Positions 15,444 through 24,000 of a stretch of 38,389 bases of DNA are shown here, piece after piece. This DNA comes from JADHUC01 sp964617665. GTDB taxonomy: Bacteria > Planctomycetota > Planctomycetia > Pirellulales > Pirellulaceae. The notes under the pieces were generated by a model. That model had not been told where the DNA came from and made no database searches. It was given only the letters and a program-made list of their open reading frames with translations. The stretch lies in contig CAZUAH010000079.1 of the NCBI GenBank assembly GCA_964617665.1, positions 1-38,389 on the forward strand, read 5' to 3'. Made by a program: the position numbers and the translations under genes. Within the stretch, counting starts at the first letter, position 1; the number at the start of each line of letters is the position of its first letter.

Positions 15444-16472
15444 TCAGACGTGATTTCGTAGCGCCAGTTCCTTCGGATGGGGATTCAGGTAAGCTTGATC
15501 CTCCAGGTATGGAATCTGAAGTACTCGTACGAAGTGGCGAATCAGAGTCAGCGGCACGATCAGCGGTACTAGCCCTTGGCGGTAGTCTTCGATGTGCGCG
15601 AGCAACTCGTGGCGTGAATCGGCATCGAGTTCCTTCTTGAAGAAGCCCACCATGTGCTGCAACACGTTCGTGTTCTTTCGCGTTGTGGCTATCTTCTTGA
15701 GCGCCCGCATGAAGTCTGCCTCGTATCGGCTACGCAACTCGTTTCGCGGGATCGACTTTGCGTCGACAACCAAGCGGCCCAATTGTCGATAGTCCGCTGG
15801 TGAATGGGCTAGGAGCACGAACTTGTAGGCCGTGTGAAAGCGTACCAAATCGCCGATCTTCCAACGCTTTGCCCACAGGCCTTTCAGTGCGTGATAAGCA
15901 AACACCCGCTCGACCCAGTTCTCGCGTAGCCGCGGGTCGCAAAGGCGCCCTTCCTCTTCGACGGGCAAGTTGGGTAGCCGTTGCAGCAGAGCTTCGGCGA
16001 AAAGACCTTGCCCGGTCCTCTTCGGTGGCCCTTTGGCTTGGTGTACTTTTACTCGCTCCATGCCGCAACTTGGCGATCTGTTTTTGAGGATAAAGCCGCT
16101 GAGGTTTTCCTTCGCCAACGCCGCCGCACGTCGTGTTGCGAAGGAACGCATCCGGCGTGTCAGGTCGATGTTCGATTTTGTGGTGAACAGACGAACTTGG
16201 CCTTCGTCCTCGGCCTGAACCAGTTGGATGGTCTCACGCGGAACGCCGAGCCCTAACTCCGCTTCGGGACACACCGGCACCCACTCGAAATGTTGTCCAA
16301 GTGTGTCCGTCAAGTAACGGTCGTGCTTGTGGCCGCCGTCAAAACGAACTTTGTTGCCCAGCAGGCACGACGAGATGCCGATGCGAATCGTTGGTGCTGC
16401 TGCTGATGGATTGCGCACGGGACGACCTTTGGGACTGTTCGCAGCGAGGCTACTCAGGCCGGTGTCTGTCAC
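15444..16472 (-). CDS. DUF523-DUF1722 (YbgA/TudS-like) protein
   Basis: This 342-residue protein joins two known domains. The N-terminal DUF523 part (about 28-165) has C36 (GISSCLLG), C68 (PVCPE) and C136 (RSPSCG). These are the three cysteines that bind the 4Fe-4S cluster in 2-thiouracil desulfurase (TudS). The C-terminal DUF1722/YbgA part (about 190-335) has LVRFHTAYKFVLLAHS, TNVLQHMVGFFKKEL and DYRQGLVPLIVPLTLI. The family is thought to act on thiolated bases or related sulfur compounds; the YbgA domain's role is uncertain. The first codon is GTG at 16472; because the conserved part begins near residue 28, a later start is possible. It is divergent from the sigma factor gene and has no clear operon partner. 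Confidence 0.8.
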   Translation of the reverse strand: MTDTGLSSLAANSPKGRPVRNPSAAAPTIRIGISSCLLGNKVRFDGGHKHDRYLTDTLGQHFEWVPVCPEAELGLGVPRETIQLVQAEDEGQVRLFTTKSNIDLTRRMRSFATRRAAALAKENLSGFILKNRSPSCGMERVKVHQAKGPPKRTGQGLFAEALLQRLPNLPVEEEGRLCDPRLRENWVERVFAYHALKGLWAKRWKIGDLVRFHTAYKFVLLAHSPADYRQLGRLVVDAKSIPRNELRSRYEADFMRALKKIATTRKNTNVLQHMVGFFKKELDADSRHELLAHIEDYRQGLVPLIVPLTLIRHFVRVLQIPYLEDQAYLNPHPKELALRNHV

Positions 16473-16648
16473 GTCAGCTCGTTGACACGAGCGTCAAACC
16501 CAAACATCATAGCACATCTTCAGCGGCGGTTCTTACCGGGGGCGCTTGCAGGCACAGCCAGAGTTTTTCCTGTTCTCCCCATCTTTTTCGAAAATGCTGT
16601 CACCCAGAGTCGCTTGGCGACAATATTCTGTAGTTGAAGGAGGAATTG

Positions 16649-17176
16649 ATGCCCGACGCGAAGAAGCTATTCGAGACGCTTGTCCGCGAGCACGCGGATA
16701 TGTTGATCGTCTATCTCAGGTCGGCGTTGGGCGACGTTTCGGACGTGGACGATCTGTTTCAGGAGACGATGGTCGTAGCCTGGCGGCGTCTTGACGACTT
16801 CGACCATGAGCGTCCGTTTGCGCCTTGGCTGCGAGGAATCGCGAGAAAACTGCTGCAGACGCATCGTCGCAAGGAAAGCCAACGCCGTTGTACGCCCGCG
16901 ACGTTGGATCAACTCGAGGCCCGACTCGTGGAGTTCGGACATCGTCGCGGCGACACGTGGAAGGAGAAGCTGGAAATCCTGCGGGGTTGTGTGTGGGCGC
17001 TTCCCGAGCACTACCATGCGGCGGTGACGCGACGATACCTCCAGCAACAAGCGATTCGGCAAGTCTCTGATGGCCTTGGGCTCAGTTCGTCGGCCGTGAA
17101 GAAACGACTGCAGCGGGCCCGAGCCTTGGTATTGGAGTGCATGAAAAGAAAACTTTCGCTCGGCGAACTGTCATGA
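16649..17176 (+). CDS. ECF-type RNA polymerase sigma factor
   Basis: This 175-residue sigma factor has region 2 at about residues 10-75 (LVREHADMLIVYLRSALGD, VDDLFQETMVVAWRRLDDFD, PFAPWLRGIARKLLQTHRR). Region 4 is at about 120-165 (ALPEHYHAAVTRRYLQQQ, IRQVSDGLGLSSSAVKKRLQRARAL), the helix-turn-helix that reads the -35 element. The ATG at 16649 is chosen over the TTG at 16634 because a perfect AAGGAGG lies 5 bases before it. Its stop overlaps the next start as ATGA, so the downstream partner is translationally coupled, as is usual for ECF sigma/anti-sigma pairs. The target promoters probably include its own cluster; this is inferred. Confidence 0.9.
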   Translation: MPDAKKLFETLVREHADMLIVYLRSALGDVSDVDDLFQETMVVAWRRLDDFDHERPFAPWLRGIARKLLQTHRRKESQRRCTPATLDQLEARLVEFGHRRGDTWKEKLEILRGCVWALPEHYHAAVTRRYLQQQAIRQVSDGLGLSSSAVKKRLQRARALVLECMKRKLSLGELS

Positions 17177-18168
17177 CGAACAAACCTGTCTGGAAAGAAG
17201 ACGCTGATCGGCTGAGCAGCGACTGGATCGACGGCCCCGAGGTCGATGCGGCGTCAGCCGACATATCCAGCCCGCAGCTGTCGGAGAACGATGCGGCCCA
17301 GCATTACATCGCCGACATGCTGCTTGTAGACGCACTGTTGGCCGACATGGCGGACGGGGCCGTTGGCGAGCAAGACGACCGGATTCGTAGGGTCATGGAT
17401 ACCATCCACGACCCTGCGCCGACGGCTCGGCCTCGCAAGCGATTCGTGCGTTGGTCGTCGTTGGCCGCGGTTGCTGCCTGTCTCGTGATCGCCGTCACGT
17501 TATTCTGGATTCAGCTTTCGCAGAAGTCGCTCGCGAATGAAGTGCTTCTGGCCGTTAACCAGGTTTCCGCCGAGGCGACCGACCGAGTCTACGGAATCCG
17601 GCGAGTGCTTGCGACCACCAGCGATCATGATCTAGCGCAAGGCAGGCTCTACCTACGCGGCCGAAGCGGATTTGTCATCACCTGTGGCGAGGTTGTGTTG
17701 GGACGCAATGGTGATCAGTTCTGGCTTGTTGCTCCCGACCAACAAGTGACCCTCTCTGAGGATTTCCGTTGGATTGACGCCCGCTCGACTGACGACGAAC
17801 TAGGGCTTCGCATCATGCAGGAGCTATCCATCGAGTCGCGCCATGTACCCCTGATGCAACTCGCCTCCGTCGCCGATTTGATGCAGCATGATTATGAAGT
17901 GACGTTGAGCCGCAGCCGGTTTGAAGGTGGTTCCGTGGATCTGCTGGTTGGCCAACGGCAAAGTGAAAGGACCGAGCTTCCTGCGACAATTCGACTGTGG
18001 GCCGATGTCGCTTCTCGAATCATCCAACGAGCCGAGCTCAGTTGGGGGAAAGACAACGCCATCATCCTAGAACTCGCGCCGGCTGAGTCGATACCGGAGG
18101 CATGGTACTGCTACGAGACTCATTGCGAGGGCGAGCCAACTGTACGACGTATTCCATCGGGATCGTGA
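17173..18168 (+). CDS. Membrane-bound anti-sigma-like partner
   Basis: The protein is 331 residues from the ATG that overlaps the sigma stop. An acidic cytoplasmic N-terminus (about 1-90), which could bind the sigma factor, precedes one helix at about 95-114 (SSLAAVAACLVIAVTLFWIQ). A large exported domain (about 115-331) follows. The latter resembles LolA/RseB-like lipid-sensing folds in outline: a beta-rich stretch with GRLYLRGRSGFVITCGEVV, QFWLVAPDQQVTLSED and a closing RAELSWGKDNAIILELAP. There is no zinc-finger Cys/His cluster, so it is not a ZAS-type anti-sigma. The layout suggests periplasmic sensing passed to the sigma factor, which is inference. Confidence 0.7.
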   Translation: MTNKPVWKEDADRLSSDWIDGPEVDAASADISSPQLSENDAAQHYIADMLLVDALLADMADGAVGEQDDRIRRVMDTIHDPAPTARPRKRFVRWSSLAAVAACLVIAVTLFWIQLSQKSLANEVLLAVNQVSAEATDRVYGIRRVLATTSDHDLAQGRLYLRGRSGFVITCGEVVLGRNGDQFWLVAPDQQVTLSEDFRWIDARSTDDELGLRIMQELSIESRHVPLMQLASVADLMQHDYEVTLSRSRFEGGSVDLLVGQRQSERTELPATIRLWADVASRIIQRAELSWGKDNAIILELAPAESIPEAWYCYETHCEGEPTVRRIPSGS

Positions 18169-18225
18169 CATCGCGTCACGCCCAACACTTTTTTGTGCCC
18201 CTTTTTTGAATGGGAGAAGTAAGAA

Positions 18226-18951
18226 ATGAAGCGACTTGTGATGTTGACTGCGATTGCCTGTTTGGCGTCGCCTGCCGTGGCCGCGAGGGCTGACTCCGAC
18301 GATGTCGACAAACAGATCCTGGGAGCTTGGAAGCTGGAATTCACGACACCGGACGACGTGGCGCGAACTCCTGTCGTGATTGTTGGTCGACAGTACGAGA
18401 AGTATATCGCCTGGTATGTTGGTGACGATGAGCCCGAAGCGTTCACGAACGTTCAATTGAAAGACGACACGTTGGTGGGGACGATAAAACCGAAAGAGCG
18501 GCCGGACGTCACGGTGACGCTCGAGGCCAAACTGAAAGCCGAGGATGAATGTGAAGGCATTGGCAGATTCACGAGTGAAGATGGAGACACGGGGAGTTGG
18601 AATCTCACCGGAAAACGCATTGGGCTGTCCGAGTTTGACGAAGTCATGACGTGGAAGGTCAGTTTCACCACGCCCGACGAGAAGCAGCATGCTCCGACCG
18701 TCACGGTGGTCGAGAAGGACGGCCAGTTTTACGCTTGGTACAGCGGGAAGGACCATGAGCTGCCGGCCTTGAAGCTGACCGTCGATGGCGACCAAGTCGA
18801 AATGAAGATGGTCGCGGACTCCGCGGAAGGAGCGAAAGTTGATGTGACATTCCGCGGGACGGTGGACGGCGACAGCATCAAGGGGAATGCCAAGTTTCGC
18901 ATTGAAGGCGAGAGCGGCAGCTTCCCATTCACAGGCGAACGTACGTCGTAG
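18226..18951 (+). CDS. Secreted protein with two tandem lipocalin-like repeats
   Basis: A 241-residue protein with a signal peptide (MKRLVMLTAIACLASPAVAARA, cut near 20-22). The mature part is two copies of about 105 residues. Copy 1 has GAWKLEFTTPDD, KYIAWYVGDDEPEAF and GTIKPKERPDVTVTLEAKL, and ends GSWNLTGKR. Copy 2 has MTWKVSFTTPDE, QFYAWYSGKDHELPA and DVTFRGTVDGDSIKGNAKF, and ends GSFPFTGER. Each looks like a small beta-barrel or sandwich. The start has GGGAGAAG upstream. It is the third gene of the sigma cluster and plausibly its regulated output. No catalytic residues are evident. Confidence 0.75.
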   Translation: MKRLVMLTAIACLASPAVAARADSDDVDKQILGAWKLEFTTPDDVARTPVVIVGRQYEKYIAWYVGDDEPEAFTNVQLKDDTLVGTIKPKERPDVTVTLEAKLKAEDECEGIGRFTSEDGDTGSWNLTGKRIGLSEFDEVMTWKVSFTTPDEKQHAPTVTVVEKDGQFYAWYSGKDHELPALKLTVDGDQVEMKMVADSAEGAKVDVTFRGTVDGDSIKGNAKFRIEGESGSFPFTGERTS

Positions 18952-18975
18952 AATTGGCCAAAGATGTACTCTGCC

Positions 18976-18997
18976 AGGGGCGGCTTCGGCTGCCCCT
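18976..18997 (+). terminator. Stem-loop terminator with a TTCG loop
   Basis: AGGGGC-G-GC-TTCG-GC-T-GCCCCT forms a strong hairpin with a stable TTCG loop, followed on the plus strand by a T/C-rich stretch (GGCTTTCTCT). It ends the sigma cluster and overlaps the TAG of the convergent RND pump gene, so it may act on both transcripts. Confidence 0.6.
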
Positions 18998-21900
18998 AGG
19001 CTTTCTCTAAGGCTCCGCTTGGCGCTCTCTGTGACCGGCGGAACAGAATCCAGTAGACGACGGGTATCACGACCAGCGTAAACAGCGTCGACGTCAGGAT
19101 TCCGAAGATGATGGACCACGCGAGGCCCGAGAAAATCGGATCCAGCGTGATGACCCAATTGCCCAGCAGCGTCGTGCCGGCGGTCAGCAGAATGGGCCGC
19201 GTTCGCACGGCCACGCTACGAATGATTGCCTCGCGCAGGTCGAATCCGTCGGCTTCGGCCAAGTGGATGAAGTCGATCAGCACTACGGAATTGCGGATTA
19301 CGATGCCCGTCAAGGCGATCATGCCGATCATTGCCGTGGCCGTGAAGAACACGGGCGTTGGGTAGCCGCCAACGGGATAATTCATAATCACGTTCAGCAG
19401 CCAGAATCCCGGCATGATCCCGATCAACGTTAGCGGGATCGATAGCATCATCACCATAGGCAGGAATCGCGAGTTGGTCTGAAACATGAGCAGCACGAAG
19501 ATGCCCACCAGGGCTGCCGCGAATGCCAGACCAAGATCGCGAAACACGTCCAGCGTGATCTTCCATTCGCCTTCGCCGGCCCACTCGACCTCGAAACCGG
19601 TCGCGATCGCCCACGGGTCGCCGCCACCGGGCGAGAACCAAGTGCGGTCTTCCGTTTCGCGCACGGGGCCGGCACTGCTACGCGCGGCCGGCAGTTCTTG
19701 TTCCGCTACCTGGTCGAAGTGCATGTCCAGAATCGCGTCAGCGGGTGCGCGCCCGGCTACTTCGCCGTACACGAACACGACGCGCCGCAGGTTCTTGTGA
19801 TAGATTGTCTGATCCTCGGACTTCTGGTCGAACCGTCCCAAAGCACCGATTTGCACGAGTTGGCCTTGGTCGCCTAAGACATACAGTTCTTTCAGATCGT
19901 CGATTGCCGAGCGTTGCCTGCGGGGCAGTCGCAGTTCGATCCATAGCGGATCGACTTCGTCTGGCAGGTGAAGCACGGTCGTCTTCAGCCCGCCCATCGC
20001 GAGTTGAAGCGTTCGGGCAATGTTTTCTGTGGACACGCCAGACAACGCTGCCTTTGGTTTGTCCGTTTCATAGATCCAACGTACCTGTTCGTCCTGTGCA
20101 CTAGTGTCCACATCCACGATGTCCGGCTCGCGTGCCAAACGGTCCTCGACCTTTCGGGCTTCGCGGATCAGTGTGTCGTAGTCGGCGTGTGGCGGTCCGT
20201 AAACCTCGGCAGTGATCGTGGCCAGCACGGGCGGGCCGGGCGGTACTTCGACGAGTTTGATCTTGGCCTTGGCCTTGTCGGCAATCTCCTGCAGCGACTC
20301 GCGGATTCGCAGCAGGATTTCGTGTGATCGCTCTTTGCGAAAATCCTTCGGCGCCAAGTTCACACGGATGTCGGCCAGATGTGAACCGCGTCTGAGGAAA
20401 TAGTGCCGCACCATCCCATTGAAATCCATGGGCGAGGCGATGCCGGTGTACAGAGTCAAGTCGCGAACTTCTGCCACACCGGCCAAGTGGTTAGCCAATT
20501 TTCGCGTCAAGGCGTCTGTGCGTTCCAGCGTTGTGCCTTCGGGCATGTCGACCACAACCTGGAATTCGTTCTTGTTGTCGTAGGGGAGCATCTTCAGCGG
20601 CGTCAACCGCAAAGCCGGCAGCAATAGGGCGGCAAAGAACAAAACGGCGACGCCGCCCAACACGACCCAGGAAAGCCATCGGCGCTCCATCACAGGTCCG
20701 AGCAACGCGCGCGTGATGCGATACAATGGCCTCTTGGTCAGGTCAAAGGTCTCGTCGCCACTTGGATTCTTGATGATCTTGCGCAGAGCCACCATGGCCA
20801 GCCACGGCGTAATGACAAATGCCACGATGGTAGAAACGGCTACCGTCAGCGGCACGTTCATCGCCATCGGCCCCATATACGGCCCCATCATGCCGGTGAT
20901 GAAGACCAACGGGAGGAAACTAGCGATGATCGCCAGTGTGGACAGGATCAACGCCGGGCGGACCTCCTGGACGGCGCGCAACACCGACTGGCGTGGCGGC
21001 AGGATGCGCATGGCGAAGTAACGGGCGATGTTTTCCACGTCCGTAATCGGGTCGTCCACCAGCAGACCCAATGACAGAATCAGCGCGAACATCGTCACCC
21101 GGTTGATTGTGTAGCCTGCCATCAGATTGATGAACAGCGTCAGGCTGTAGCAGACGGGAATGGCCAAAGCCACGACCAACGCTGCGCGCCAGCCGATCAC
21201 CAGGCCAATCAACCCGATCACCGTGACCACGGCGATGGCGAGGGCTTCGACCAATTCGTTAACTTTGTCGTTGGCCGTCTCGCCATAGTCGCGAGTGATG
21301 CGGTAGTAAACGCCGTCCGGCAAATGAGTTGTGGCCAACTCCTCCATCATGTGCTCGGTGGCATCGGCAACTCGGACCGCGTTTGTGCCTTTCTTCTTTG
21401 CAACGGCGATGTGGACGGCCGGGTATAGTTCGTTACCACGGTCGGCCTGTTCCTTGTCGGCGGGACCGAAGCCGATCCAACTGTAGCTCTCGACTTCGGC
21501 GGGGCCGTCCAGGATGGTGGCCACGTCCTTCAGGTACACGGGCCGATTGTTCGAAAGGTGGACTACAAGATCACCCAGCTCATTGGCATCACGGATGAAA
21601 TCGCCCGCATCCACGATGAACCGCTGGTCCTGCTGCTCGAACTGGCCGCTGCGGAGATGAATGTTGGCGGCGCGAAGCGCGTTGGCCACTTGTAGCGCCG
21701 AAGTCTGCCTTCCAGCCAGCCGTTGGGGATCCAGTTCGATGCGAATCCGTCGAGGCCGGCCGCCCACGACCGTCACTTGATTCGTGTTGTCAATCTCCTG
21801 GAGTTTGTATTGCAGTTCCTCGGCCAGTCGCCGCAGTTGATGATCATCGTACCGTTCCGGTCCGTCGGTTCGATCCGTCCAGAGGCTGACGATCACAATG

Positions 21901-22358
21901 GGCACATCGTCGATTTCGACCGGCTTGACTACCCAGTTCTCCACAACGGGCGGTGTATGATCCACATTCGAATGGATCTTGTTGTACAACTTGAGGAGCG
22001 ATTTCTCTCGGTCCTCGCCAACAACGAAACGCACGGTGATCACCGACTGCCCCGGCTGGGACATGGAGTACACGTATTCGACACCGTCGATCTGATAGAG
22101 TAGCTTCTCCAGCCGGCGAGTGACTTGCTTCTCCACTTCGGTGGCCGACAAGCCAGGGGCGCTGATGAACACGTCCGCCATGGGCACGACGATTTGCGGT
22201 TCTTCTTCGCGAGGCGTCAGATACAAAGAAGCGGCACCAAGGCCCAGTGACACCAACACGAGCAGAATCGCCACATCGCCACGCAAGAAGACCTCGACGA
22301 TGCGAGTCATCAAGGGTGTCTTCTCAAGACCGAGCGAGTTGTCACTTTCGCCAGCCAC
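18996..22358 (-). CDS. RND-family efflux pump, inner-membrane subunit
   Basis: This 1120-residue protein has the duplicated RND architecture. Helix 1 is at about 27-48, a large periplasmic loop at 50-370, helices 2-6 from about 370, a second loop near 600-900, and a final helix group. The proton-relay pair D435-D436 sits in GLLVDDPITDVENIAR, equivalent to the DD pair of AcrB helix 4. The conserved TGIVIRNSVVLIDF lies near the C-terminus. RND pumps export drugs, metals or lipids using the proton gradient; the substrate cannot be told. The GTG start follows the membrane-fusion protein stop by 4 bases, so they form one operon. No TolC-like outer-membrane gene is in the window. Confidence 0.88.
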   Translation of the reverse strand: MAGESDNSLGLEKTPLMTRIVEVFLRGDVAILLVLVSLGLGAASLYLTPREEEPQIVVPMADVFISAPGLSATEVEKQVTRRLEKLLYQIDGVEYVYSMSQPGQSVITVRFVVGEDREKSLLKLYNKIHSNVDHTPPVVENWVVKPVEIDDVPIVIVSLWTDRTDGPERYDDHQLRRLAEELQYKLQEIDNTNQVTVVGGRPRRIRIELDPQRLAGRQTSALQVANALRAANIHLRSGQFEQQDQRFIVDAGDFIRDANELGDLVVHLSNNRPVYLKDVATILDGPAEVESYSWIGFGPADKEQADRGNELYPAVHIAVAKKKGTNAVRVADATEHMMEELATTHLPDGVYYRITRDYGETANDKVNELVEALAIAVVTVIGLIGLVIGWRAALVVALAIPVCYSLTLFINLMAGYTINRVTMFALILSLGLLVDDPITDVENIARYFAMRILPPRQSVLRAVQEVRPALILSTLAIIASFLPLVFITGMMGPYMGPMAMNVPLTVAVSTIVAFVITPWLAMVALRKIIKNPSGDETFDLTKRPLYRITRALLGPVMERRWLSWVVLGGVAVLFFAALLLPALRLTPLKMLPYDNKNEFQVVVDMPEGTTLERTDALTRKLANHLAGVAEVRDLTLYTGIASPMDFNGMVRHYFLRRGSHLADIRVNLAPKDFRKERSHEILLRIRESLQEIADKAKAKIKLVEVPPGPPVLATITAEVYGPPHADYDTLIREARKVEDRLAREPDIVDVDTSAQDEQVRWIYETDKPKAALSGVSTENIARTLQLAMGGLKTTVLHLPDEVDPLWIELRLPRRQRSAIDDLKELYVLGDQGQLVQIGALGRFDQKSEDQTIYHKNLRRVVFVYGEVAGRAPADAILDMHFDQVAEQELPAARSSAGPVRETEDRTWFSPGGGDPWAIATGFEVEWAGEGEWKITLDVFRDLGLAFAAALVGIFVLLMFQTNSRFLPMVMMLSIPLTLIGIMPGFWLLNVIMNYPVGGYPTPVFFTATAMIGMIALTGIVIRNSVVLIDFIHLAEADGFDLREAIIRSVAVRTRPILLTAGTTLLGNWVITLDPIFSGLAWSIIFGILTSTLFTLVVIPVVYWILFRRSQRAPSGALEKA

Positions 22359-22362
22359 GGGC

Positions 22363-23565
22363 CTACCTTTCTTCGTCTATTGCCGGATCGTCGGAGGGGC
22401 CGTACAGTACGACGCGCTCGCCGGCCTCCAAACCACTCAATACTTCAACTCGCCCCGGCATGCCCTCGCGACCTGTTTTGATGAATCTTCTTTCGATCGT
22501 CTTATCGGAGACGACATCTACGAATTCCAGTTGGCCGACCTTCTGAATGGCCGCGGTCGCCAAACAAAGATGACGCCGCTTTCCGGCGGGGATCTTCAGA
22601 CGGCCGAACAAACCTTCGTACAAGTCCGAGGAACGTGGCAAGGCTGCTTTGACCAGAAACGATCGGCTGGGGGCGTCGGCTTGTGGGACGATTTCGTCGA
22701 TGGTGGCTTCGATGTCGCGTTGGAGCGCATCGATGTGCACGTTCATCTTCTGGCCCGCCTTGAGCGTGACTGCCAAGCTCTCTTGTACCGGAGCCTCCAA
22801 ACGTAGCGAAGCCGCGTCGTAGAGCACTAACAGAGGCTCCCCGGGGCGGGCCATGTCCCCCTCCTCGGCCAGCCGATCGACAACCCGGCCTGCTTTGGGC
22901 GCTTTGATCGTTGCGTATGACAGTAAAGCCTTGGCTTCGTCCACGGCCTGCTCGGCTCGCAACTCTTCAGCTTTCGCTTGACTCAACGCCTGCTGAGAAC
23001 GCAACTCGTCGGCCTTGGCAACGTCCAACCGAGCGGTCGCCGTGTCCAATTCGGCCTGGGGGAGAACCTGACGTTCACGCAGCGATTTTGTCCGGTTGTA
23101 GTCCAATTCCGCTTCCTTGCGAGCGGCGTTCGCAGCGGTGACGCCTTGCTCGGCTTGTTTGCGGGCGGCGACAGCCGCTGCAGAAAGCTGTTCCGCTTGC
23201 CGAACTCGGGTTTCCAGCTCTTTGGCGTCAAGCTGAATGAGTACGTCGCCTTCTTCCACTTGGTCGCCAGCGGTGATGGTGATCTCCACGATAGTCGCCA
23301 ACACCTTTGCAGAAATAGCCGTGCGACTGGCTGCTTTGAGCGATCCAACCGTCTCTTCGATGTAGTCTTTCGTAATTTCGTGGACTTCGTATGTGGGTTC
23401 GCCGGACCACTGGCGCGCGGCCGTTTGTTCGTGTCCGGGGTCGAGCTTGGGATGGAAAGCACCGGCCAACCAGGCAACGGCCAGAATCAGCAGTGCAAAT
23501 CCCCCAAGGATTGGAAGGCCGCGCAAGAGGACGAGTTGGAGAACTTTGGCAGTATTCGCTTTCAT
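22363..23565 (-). CDS. RND membrane-fusion (HlyD/AcrA-type) protein
   Basis: This 400-residue protein has an N-terminal helix at about residues 9-32. A lipoyl-like half follows (ISAKVLATIVEITITAGDQVEEGDVLIQLD). A long alpha-hairpin rich in A/E/R (about 105-210) comes next, then the second lipoyl half (TIKAPKAGRVVDRLAEEGDMARPGEPLLVL) and a beta-barrel with a membrane-proximal end. These proteins link the inner-membrane pump to an outer-membrane channel. The open frame extends to 23691, but the extra 42 residues are basic and precede the true membrane helix, so the ATG at 23565 is chosen. The stop lies 4 bases before the pump start. Confidence 0.87.
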   Translation of the reverse strand: MKANTAKVLQLVLLRGLPILGGFALLILAVAWLAGAFHPKLDPGHEQTAARQWSGEPTYEVHEITKDYIEETVGSLKAASRTAISAKVLATIVEITITAGDQVEEGDVLIQLDAKELETRVRQAEQLSAAAVAARKQAEQGVTAANAARKEAELDYNRTKSLRERQVLPQAELDTATARLDVAKADELRSQQALSQAKAEELRAEQAVDEAKALLSYATIKAPKAGRVVDRLAEEGDMARPGEPLLVLYDAASLRLEAPVQESLAVTLKAGQKMNVHIDALQRDIEATIDEIVPQADAPSRSFLVKAALPRSSDLYEGLFGRLKIPAGKRRHLCLATAAIQKVGQLEFVDVVSDKTIERRFIKTGREGMPGRVEVLSGLEAGERVVLYGPSDDPAIDEER

Positions 23566-23704
23566 GGCTTTTTCCCGCCGTATGCGATGTTGAGATTTAC
23601 TCGTCGGCAACGCCCGATTCGTGAAGCGTCTCGGCATCCGACTCGCGCAGTTCAGATTGCTGCTCTTGCGATTGGGCCGAACTCGGCCCACAACTCTGGC
23701 TCAT

Positions 23705-23824
23705 TCACGTTGATACTCCGAAACGCGGCAATATCCACGCTTGGAGCACAAACCAGGAAACGACAAACGCAAGCACGATAAGAATTTCCATCTTTCCTGA
23801 CCCTTCTTTTGTAGGTGTGACCAT
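23705..23824 (-). CDS. Tiny single-helix membrane peptide upstream of the RND operon
   Basis: The peptide is 39 residues from the ATG at 23824 (MVTPTKEGSGK...), or 28 from the ATG at 23791 (MEILIVLAFVVSWFVLQAW), which has AGGAAAG just before it. It is nearly all one transmembrane helix, followed by ILPRFGVST. Being co-directional and 139 bases before the membrane-fusion start, it may be a pump accessory peptide in the manner of AcrZ; this is inference only. No family name can be given. Confidence 0.5.
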   Translation of the reverse strand: MVTPTKEGSGKMEILIVLAFVVSWFVLQAWILPRFGVST

Positions 23825-24000
23825 ATCTTTACCCCCTGAATCGACCTGATGCAAGGGAGATTGCCCCGCATTCAACGTTTGAGATCGATACTTGAAAGGA
23901 TGCGCGACGAGGCAAAAGGTTACGCGGTATTGCGCAGTTGAGAATGTGTTGCGCGCGCAAATCAAGCAGGTATTGGACGTTGTCTCGGTGCAGAGAAAGG

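Noticed and set aside
18067..19158. 363-codon minus-strand frame over the secreted duplicated protein
   Set aside because: It is a shadow of three real reading frames and conflicts with the RND stop and the terminator hairpin.
22363..23691. Longer 442-codon form of the membrane-fusion protein
   Set aside because: The extra basic stretch would place 50 residues before the N-terminal membrane helix, unlike the family.
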